Shown: positions 11,000-21,372 of the stretch, one piece after another | Numbering within the stretch: position 1 is the first letter of the stretch | Layout of the letters: the number at the start of each line of letters is the position of its first letter | DNA from: Hypomesus transpacificus | Taxonomy: Eukaryota; Chordata; Actinopteri; Osmeriformes; Osmeridae | DNA: 64,000 nt | Direction of reading: 5' to 3' | Assembly: GCF_021917145.1 (NCBI RefSeq) | Contig: NC_061075.1 | Location: 1,106,215-1,170,214 of the forward strand | Notes under the pieces: generated by a model | Database searches by the model: none | Told to the model about the DNA's origin: nothing | The model's input: only the letters and a program-made list of their open reading frames with translations | Position numbers and translations under genes: made by a program

Positions 11000-13866
11000 A
11001 ACCAAGGCCATCCTTTCCTCCAGGCAGGACAGCCAGAGAGACAAGCCATGGGAGTTTAATTACCTAGTATTTCCATGAGCCTGGTTGATTACATTAACAG
11101 CTCCAGCCTACGCCGTCGCCCGCCGCATACTTCTGACCTGCCGCAATTTGTTTTTGTATTTATGAGGCTGTCAGAGGCGGCTTCCCGGGCTGCCAGCGGA
11201 GCGTGTGTGTCAGGAGAAGGTCAGAGCAGCAGCAAGCACAGGCCTCCATTGTGATCGCCGTCGAGCTAGGCTAGGCGGTTAGGAACATGACAAGGCGGCA
11301 CGGGCGTGGAATGCGAGGCTTTGACTCTGTCTCCGGAAAGGTGGGGGGAGGGGGGGGAGGGGGGAGAGGGGAGTTCAGAAGCTGCTTTGATAGCGTAAAC
11401 ATCTCGTTCGCAGGATTAGATTAAGTTGTGTGAAATTATGCCGTATTCTACGTGACGGTGGCTGAAAACAGCTTTGCTTTCCAGAGGCTGTTCAAAACAA
11501 TCCGTCCCGTAACGCTGGGGTCTATAAGCAGCTTTGCTTCCGCCTGGTTGCGGAGCTGGCTTGTGGAAGCTGGACTGACTGTGAACATATGTGATCCTGT
11601 GTACCTTCCAGAGAACAGGGAATGAAGGAGGTCTCGGCTCTGGGAGCGATTAGTGCTGCCTGTTTGTCTGCTTGATAGAGATGGAGTGGGAGCCTGTCAA
11701 AGACAGACACCTGGAGGTTCAAAGATGAGAGACAGGACACTCAGCAGGGTGCCATTCAGGTCAAATACAGAGCAAATACTTCAAAGTATTTCAAGGGGAG
11801 GTATTGAACTGCACTATTTATCTGCTCTACTATTTATATTTGACTCAGGTCCGGTGGGATGGTTGGAAGCATGAGTCAACTTCCTGTCCTGACAGGATGC
11901 TTACAAATCGCCAACTCAGCCACAAAAATTCATTCATGAACTCCAAATGTGAGTCCCACTTACACAATGTACAGTACACACACAAGAGAACATGGCCATC
12001 TCTGCAATACTTCTGCGACAATTTCAACATCCCAGTTCCCAGCTCACACTAAGAACATGCTATTTCTCTGGACTTCTCAGCAATCTGTAAGTCGGATGTT
12101 GTGAAACCAAGGACATAGATTCATAAGGCCATGTGAATGTCTTAGCAGGGAGTTCCACAACAGAGAGAAGTGCATCATGGGAACTCTGAAAACAGTGTGG
12201 GTGAGAATCACACACCTCAACACTGCTGATTAAGAAGTGAGAAGCCACAGACTGCTGTTTCGCTCCAGCTGAAACTCTCATTCACTCAACTGACTGTGAT
12301 GGTGACAAACACCCTTAACAAGAAGCAGCAGCAACAGAGAGGGAGAGAGAGACAAAGAGACTAAGAGACAGAGAGGGAGGATAAACAGCGACAGAAAGAC
12401 AGACAGACACAGAAAAAGACAGAGAGAGGAGGAAGGGCGGGGCCAGAAAAGAGAAAGTGAGAATGGCAGAGAGAGAGAGATTAGCCGCAGCCTTGTCCAT
12501 CCACCGTGTGAGTGAGCTGCCTAGAAAGTGGATGTGAGAAGGGAAGAGACACACCGGTCTCCTCTGATCACATCACCACCCTCTAATGCACACTCTGGCT
12601 CCACATCTATGACCAGACAGTTGCCTCACGCAACAGCCCCCCCCCCCCCCCCCCCCCCGTGCCTGCTAGCCGTCTTACCGGCTACATCTCAATAAACTTC
12701 ACCTGCCCTCCTTCCTCCACATCTCCTTCCTCTCTGCCCGTATCTGTTTATGCAGTTAATGGCATCAACCCTTAATGACGGGAAGGGTGGGATCGAACCA
12801 CGAGGGCAGGCATCCAGCCTCGTCACTCATCCTGCGTCCGTGGATCCGGCCGGACGGAGGGACAGAAGAAGAAGACGAGAGGGCAGAACTGAGATGCCCC
12901 TGGTCATTTCTGTGTGTCTCATCTCAAGATCATTCATCACGAGTTTGGACGTTCTCCTGGCCTGGCACGCATATATAGAAGAAGTGCTTATGAGAGATTC
13001 CTCAGAGGGGTGGGGCATTTGGCCAGGAGTCACCAACGTGGGCTTGGACTGTTGAAGATGGTTATTCGGTTTAGTGAGAACACCAATATTACTATACCTC
13101 CTTGGTATTCCACGATTCAAGCTGTGTTTTTTGTGTGGCCGAAACGCTTGGCTGTGCGGCTCAAACGGCTGTTGAGAGGGCTGGGAGGCCCGGGGGGACC
13201 ACGGAACTGCATATACACAATAATCTGAACTCACCAGCGGCCAGCTAATCCTCCCCCTAAACTGTGGTACTTACTTCTGAACTCTTGACTGCATCTATTG
13301 TATGGCCACTCAGAGAAGGTGTTCCGAGACTTCAAGACATTTTTAAAAGACATTGGGGGTTAATCTGGGCCATTATGACCTCACACACACAGAATGTGTC
13401 TAGCTGTGTAATTAGTGTTCCCTGGGTCTCATGCGGTTGGACCCAAGGTTTGTGTGCACAACGTGCGATTGTTATCAAGTGATGAATCCAAACAACAATA
13501 TTCAATATGATCTTCCCTATGGCTGTTTCTTGCCGCTTGCTTGATGAATCCCTTTGACCATTTGAAGAGACAGGTCTTCTCTCATGGCAAAGCTCCAATT
13601 GATAATTGCTCCAAGTAGATTTGAAATCACGACTAAGATTTCTGGCGGCCACGCCTAATTGTTTTGTTCTGCGTTGTTTGCTTCTAGTCCCCACAAGAAT
13701 CTGGCCAGAATTACTCAGCCAGCGGAAATAACGACTCCAAGGTCCATTAAGAGAGATGACAAGGCCTCATCTCCACATTAATCTGGCACTTAGAAAGGGT
13801 GGGGGGTGGGGACAGAGATGAGGGGGTGGGAGTAAGTGAAAGAGAGGGGAAGAAAGAGCAAAGAAG

Positions 13867-13904
<38 letters not shown>

Positions 13905-14900
13905 TGACATCATAACTGTTCCTCTCCTTCACCTTGGCTCAGGTGATACTGCGGTTTTCAGACAGCAGTAATCCATTTACACTCATTTGGCTCCTTAATG
14001 ATGATTGTTGCACTGATGAAAGGGTTGGCATCTTGTTTGATGATGGATAATTGTACAGATCTACATATGTTCCTGCCAAGACTTCAATTACATTTCTCAC
14101 ATCATTTCTACTCTTAACATTTATTAGGCACATTATTCCTTTGCTTCCTTTGACTTTGGCTATTTAGGAAGGCATGTGCAAATCTGACAAGCTATGAGGG
14201 GACTGATTGGAAGGGAAGACCCCACAATGCATTCTTTCTTTCAGTGTTCAGCTCTCTTCCTCTTCTCTCTCTCTCTTTCTCTTTTTCTCTCTCTCTCTCT
14301 TCTCTCGTATTTCTAGGATTGTTTCATGTGTATGTTTTTTGCAGCAATGGGCTTCTGCAAAGCCCTTTGGGAAATTGCATGTAAAACCAATGCATACAAA
14401 TCTAATTAAATTCGTATTTTTATTAGTAGCCTTATCCTGGATATTATTGTAGCTTACACTGTCATCTACGTAGCTCTTGTGCACAAACACAAGACTACAG
14501 AAACGATAACTGTAATTATGTATACCTGTACGGCTTTGACTAGGATTAATAACACAAGGACTCAACAAAAACAGGCTACATCATACACAAGTCACAGCTT
14601 CATATGTGCAATTTAAAGGAATAATGAAACAGCACCTCTAGTGTTGAACAAGCAACATTACCAAGAACTGAAATTGGTGTCTTACGGCTCCTGAAAGACC
14701 TGTCAAATATCGCAATTCTTTAATCAATGAAAGGATCACAAACAAATGTACTAACCATTATTAAACAAAAATTATGATTGTAATTGCCAATATCTCTCAT
14801 TTAAAGACAGACCGAGAAGACAACGATCTTTAAGCAACCCTTACAGAAAAAAATGCAACCCGCTGTTCTGATCAAGCAAGGTTAGGTGGTCGATGTTCTC
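11000..14900. other. Mostly unique spacer upstream of ncln, no gene seen
   Basis: Contains a G-rich patch (11341-11375), a GA-rich patch (12330-12480), a run of 22 C (12637-12658) and GA/CT tracts at 13860-13900 and 14250-14300. All frames are under 140 codons and none resembles a known protein. The stretches at 11041-11260 and 13570-13700 look non-repetitive and could be conserved non-coding DNA, but this cannot be tested here. Confidence 0.4.
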
Positions 14901-15061
14901 GCCAGATCAAAATTCGTCGCTTAGTTGCTGGTGTGAATTGCTAATGACTAGCTACCTACGTAGCATCTAGCTAGCTAACAGTAACTGTCCATTTTAGAGG
15001 GTTGTGACGGCTTCGATTATTAGATTTTTCTTCTCATTTAGGACTTACCACTCAGTTAAAG

Positions 15062-17041
15062 ATGTTTGAAGAGGCTAGTGAGGTGTTTGACAATATGTTC
15101 AAGTCATCGTTTCCCTTGACTTTCATTGTATTTATCCCAGCGGTTCTGATTTTAGTGTCACCACTTCCAGCCGAAGCGGCACATGAATTCACCGTGTACC
15201 GCATGCAACAATATGACCTGCAGGGACAACCGTACGGTAAGGATGTTAATCGCTTCAAAATTCTGGGACAAGCTGAAGTCCAAGCATTTGTTGTAAACAC
15301 TGTCCACACATTAGGCCACCATGAACCCTATTGAAATATAAATCGATTCGTCACTCTACAGTAGTAAGTAGTAGAAGTATCTAGCTAACGTCGTTAGCTG
15401 TCACTCGTAGAAATCCATTGACAGTAGCTAGATGGTTAGCGGCTTTTGCTAACTGTTGTTACATTCAAATCTGTTAGCTGTCCACCCAGCTTGTTTGAAT
15501 TGATTGTTGTCAAAATAATGTAATTAATCAAAAGGGATCTAAATATCAGCATTAGGTTTGTTGCTTTTATTTTATAAATGCTTTCTAACATAGATAAACA
15601 GTTGCCTGCTACCGTTGTCGAGCTAGCTAGGCATCCGTCTGAGAGTGACATTGGACAATGTGTAAAAATGTACAGCAATGGCTACGGTACAGACAGGTGT
15701 CATGGACGCCTAATTAAATTACGTCAGGATTTGTAAACTATGAATATTACGCCTGATTGGCAAAATTCCATTCGCACCAGAATCCAAGTTAGCCCAGTTA
15801 TAATACAACATATAATCCGTTTCGACACATTCATGCTGTGTAATACCTTTTAACTTTTTCCCTTTTCTCTGGTGTACCGAAACTCCGTCAATCTCGTACC
15901 TGTTGTTTTGTGTCCACAGGTACAAGGAACGCTATCCTCAACACAGAGGCTCGTAGCGTGGAAGCGGAGGTGCTAAGTCGTCGCTGTGTAATCATGCGGC
16001 TTGTGGACTTTTCCTACGAGAAGTACCAGAAGGCCTTGCGGCAGTCGGCAGGTGCTGTGGTCATCATCCTGCCCAAGAACATGTCCACGATGCCGCAGGA
16101 TATAGTCCAGGTAACACCCCCTTAAACAACTTTCAACACCCTTTTAAACACCTTATAACACCCTTAAAACGCATTATCACACCCTCTTAAACACCTTCAA
16201 CACCCACAGTCCAGGTAACACCCCCTTAAACAATTTTCAACACCCTTTTAAACACCTTATAACACCCTTAAAACGCATTATCACACCCTCTTAAACACCT
16301 TCAACACCCACGCTTGTCTCCCCTCTACAGCAGTTCATGGAGCTGGAGCCAGAGATGCTAGCCACGGAGACTATTGTCCCTGTGTACTTTGCTCTGGAGG
16401 ACGAGGAGCTGCTGTCCATCTACACCCAGACGCTCACCTCCTCCTCATCCCAGGACTCATCCTCCGCTGCTGAAGGTAGGACGCCCCGCACCGCTCACAG
16501 CCTCACCTGCCCTGGGTTCGTCCTGATACGGATCAGAGAGGGACTGGACTGTTGGAATGATCAGATCTGGAGTCACTGTGTCTGGTCCTGAGTTCTCTGA
16601 ATGAACTGATACCTTTATCTATTATAGAGACTATATATATATATATATAGTCTCTATAATAGATAGAGAGCTAGATTCCTGCCGCACACACCCACCCACA
16701 CACACGTCTCACTCACAACTTCCTGGTCCAGCACTAATCCTCCTATGGGTGTAGATTGGATGACAATGGGATGATTCAAAGCCCTATTAAAAATCCAACC
16801 AATCAGGTCTTGATTCATCAGAATAAGACTTCATCAGCGGTCGTGTATTGACAGTTGGCCGGGGCTTCCCTGTGTGTCCATCAGAGGAGCTGGGTGTCAT
16901 GGTGACGGAGCAGGTGTGATAGATGTTGTGTCGTCCCCTCAGTGCTGCTTCACACAGCCACGGCCAACGGCTTCCAGATGGTGACCAGTGGAGCCCAGAG
17001 CAAAGCTGTCAGTGACTGGGCCATCACCAGCCTGGAGGTTA

Positions 17042-17085
<44 letters not shown>

Positions 17086-20000
17086 ACACACACACACAGA
17101 CACACACAGAGACACACACACACACACAGACACACACAGAGACACACACACACACAGACACACACACAGACACACACACACAGACACACACACACACACA
17201 CACAGGCAACCATCACCAGCCTGGAGGTTAGGACACACACACACACACACACAGACACACACAGAGACACACACACACAGACACACACACACACACACAC
17301 AGGCAACCATCACTAGCCTGGAGGTTAGGACACACACACTCTCACGTCATCAGACTAAGCGCCTTGTCTCCTTGCTGTCTCAGGGACGTCTAGCGGGAGT
17401 GGGAGGAGAGGACCTGCCCACCATCGTGCTGGTTGCCCACTATGACTCCTTCGGCGTGGCCCCGGTAAGCTCTGCCCACTCTGTCTCCTTGTTTTTTTTA
17501 CCCCCCCCCCACCTTTCCCTCTGTGAAGCGCATTGTAAAGACAAATAAAGTTTGATTCGATTTAGCCATGTTTGAAACAACCATGCAAGGGCTGCAGGGG
17601 GCGCCAGGAAGGAAGTTACTGTTCTGCTGTGTGACGTGTGTGTGTGTGTGTGTGTGTGCGCTTCAGTGGCTGTCGTACGGAGCTGACTCTAACGGCAGTG
17701 GTGTGTCCATGCTGCTGGAACTGGCTCGTCTCTTCTCCAGACTGTACACGTACAAGAGGACGCATGCTGGGTGAGAGCTCCACACACACAATTAGTTGGA
17801 ACACACACTCACACACACTCAGCTGTAACACACACTCACTCACACGCTCAGCTGTAACACACACTCACTCACACACTCAGCTGTAACACACACACACTCA
17901 CACACTCAGCTGGAACACACACACGCTCAGCTGTAACACACACTCACACACACGCTCAGCTGTAACACACACTTACTCACACACTCAGCTGTAACACACA
18001 CTCACTCACGCGCTCAGCTGTAACACACACTCACTCAGCTGTAACACTCACACACTCAGCTGAAACACACACTCACTCACACACACTCAGCTGTAACACA
18101 CACTCACTCACACACTCAGCTGGAACACACACACACACTCAGCTGGAACACTCACACACAATTAGCTGTAACACACACTCACTCACACACTCAGCTGGAA
18201 CACACACACACACACTCAGCTGGAACACTCACACACTCAGCTGGAACACACACTCACTCACACACTCAGCTGGAACACACACACACACACTCAGCTGGAA
18301 CACTCACACACTCAGCTGGAACACACAGTCACTCACACACTCAGCTGGAACACACACACACACACACACTCAGCTGGAACACTCACACACTCAGCTGTAA
18401 CACACACACACACTCAGCTGTAACACACACACACACTCAGCTGTAACACACACTCAGCTGTAACACACACTCAGCTGTAACACACACACACACTCAGCTG
18501 TAACACACACACACACACTCAGCTGTAACACACACTCACTCACACACTCAGCTGTAACACACACAGAGAAAGCTGTACCACAAAGACACACACCCACATG
18601 CAGCTATACCACACACACATATATACTCAGCTGTAACACACACACACACACACACAACCACACACCCATCCCTATACTATTTCCATCTCCAACATTAGAC
18701 ACCGCTCAGCACTAACCCAATCCCACATGTACAGGAATCTATCCAGCTCTTGATGCAGCTATTAACTTACAGCATACAAGGATCTTCTCCCTCATTTAGC
18801 CTAGCGGATGCTTGACTGCACTCAGAGTCAATGTGTTGTTAAGAGTCTTGAGTGTGTCACACAGGCTGGGGGAGGTGGAGGGGTACTTCAGGAAAGATGC
18901 TATTAAGGAACTGCAGTCTGAGTGTGTGTGGGCCTGGGGGGAGGAGATGTGCTCAGTCTATAGATTTTTCATAATGGTCTTTGTTTGCATGGGGCTTGTG
19001 GGCATTGCACTAATGCTGTACGCCTTCTATGGAAATGCTGTCAGTGAGATGTTTATCCCCCGTTAACCCTGTTGAACCTGGGCGCGTCCCTCAGGTACAA
19101 CCTGCTGTTCTTTGTGTCAGGGGGAGGAAAGTTTAACTACCAGGGCACCAAGCGCTGGCTGGAGGACAACCTGGATCACACAGGTACCTCAAGCCTGCAG
19201 CACCTGTCTCTCTCATACAGCACCTGTCTCTCTCTCACACAGCACCTGTCTCTCTCATACAGCACCTGTCTCTCTCATACAGCACCTGTCTCTCTCATAC
19301 AGCACCTGTCTCTCTCATACAGCACCTGTCTCTCTCATACAGCACCTGTCTCTCTCATACAGCACCTGTCTCTCTCATACAGAACCTGTCTCTCTCATAC
19401 AGCACCTGTCTCTCTCATACAGCACCTGTCTCTCTCATACAGCACCTGTCTCTCTCTCACACAGCACCTGTCTCTCTCATACAGCACCTGTCTCTCTCAT
19501 ACAGCACCTGTCTCTCTCATACAGCACCTGTCTCTCTCACACAGCACCTGTCTCTCATACAGAACCTGTCTCTCTCATACAGAACCTGTCTCTCTCACAC
19601 AGCACCTGTCTCTCACACAGCACCTGTCTCTCTCAAACAGCACCTGTCTCTCTCTCACACAGCACCTGTCTCTCTCATACAGCACCTGTCTCTCTCATAC
19701 AGCACCTGTCTCTCTCATACAGCACCTGTCTCTCTCACACAGCAGCTGTCTCTCATACAGAACCTGTCTCTCTCATACAGCACCTGTCTCTCTCACACAG
19801 CACCTGTCTCTCATACAGAACCTGTCTCTCTCATACAGCACCTGTCTCTCTCACACAGCACCTGTCTCTCACACAGCACCTGTCTCTCTCTCCTTCAGCA
19901 CCTGTCTCTCTCTCCTTCAGCACCTGTCTCTCTCTCACACAGCACCTGTCTCTCTCACACAGCACCTGTCTCTCTCTCACAGCACCTGTCTCTCTCACAC

Positions 20001-20249
20001 AGCACCTGTCTCTCTCACACAGCACCTGTCTCTCTCACAGCACCTGTCTCTCTCACACAGCACTGTCTGCTCTGTTTGATCCCTCCTTCTCTCCCCAGAC
20101 TCCAGTCTGCTGCAGGACAACGTTGCGTTCGTCTTGTGTCTTGACACCCTGGGTGATGAAGACCACCTGCACCTGCACGTGTCCAAGCCCCCCAAAGAGG
20201 GCACGCCCCAACACACCCTGCTGAAGGAGCTGGAGACGGTAGGGTCCAG

Positions 20250-20289
<40 letters not shown>

Positions 20290-21338
20290 CTCTCTCTCCC
20301 TCTCTCTCTATTCCTCTCTCTCTCTGTCCCTCTCACTCTCTACTCTCCCCCTTCCCCAGGTGGCATCCAGCCAGTACCCTGAGGTCAAGTTCTCCATGGT
20401 TCACAAGAAGATCAACCTGGCGGACGACACGCTGGCCTGGGAACACGAGCGCTTCGGTATCCGCCGCCTGCCGGCCTTCACGCTGTCCCACCTGTCGAGT
20501 CACCGCGAGGCGCGACGCTCCAGCATCATGGACGTGCGGTCAGTGTCCCCCTCCTCTCGCCATGGAGCAGGAGAGCCTCCTGCTGGGTGGGTTTGTTACT
20601 GCAGCTGCCTCTGGCCTCACGCAGCCTCCGCCTCTGACCCCCTCGCCTCTCACCCCCCCCCACCATACTGCTCTGACCCACCCATCCCCTGCCAGGCTCC
20701 ACCCACCCACCCTGAACCCTAACCCTGTCTGTCCGTGCAGCAGTGTCCGTCATCTGTGTCGGCGTCTCGCTCCTCCATGTTGGCATCTGACAGCCTGTCT
20801 TCCAGCCCTACAAGGACGGGACTCCCCCCTTCCCCCTCAACGCACACCCCCGCCCCCTCCATCCACCCCACCCCCTCCATACTGCCCCTCACCCCCCGCC
20901 AATCTCCGCCCATCCAGACCCTCATCCTCCTCTTCCAGACTCTGCTGTGTGCAGGTGCTGTGTGCAGGTGCTGTGTACAGGTGCTGTGTACAGGTGCTGT
21001 GTACAGGTGCTGTGTACAGGTGCTGTGTACAGGTGCTGTGTGCAGGTGCTGTGTACAGGTGCTGTGTCTGTGTGCAGGTACAGGTGCTGTGTACAGGTGC
21101 TGTGTGCAGGTGCTGTGTGCAGGTGCTGTGTCTGTGTGCAGGTACAGGTGCTGTGTACAGGTGCTGTGTACAGGTGCTGTGTACAGGTGCTGTGTGCAGG
21201 TGCTGCTTGGTCGTTGTTTAACCGCAGGTCTCTGTCTGTACAGGCCTCATGTGGACGTGCAGAAGCTGGGCAGGAACACCAAGCTGATAGCTGAAGCTCT
21301 GGCCCGCGTCATCTACAACCTCACTGAGAAGGTACCCC

Positions 21339-21372
<34 letters not shown>

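Noticed and set aside
12781..12870. Minus-strand GGTTCGATCCC, a perfect tRNA B box
   Set aside because: No A box at the right distance and no cloverleaf could be drawn.
19072..20224. Frames of 335 and 370 codons overlapping ncln exons 7-8
   Set aside because: They begin in exon 7 and run through the intron 7 array; the real gene splices from 19183 to 20099.
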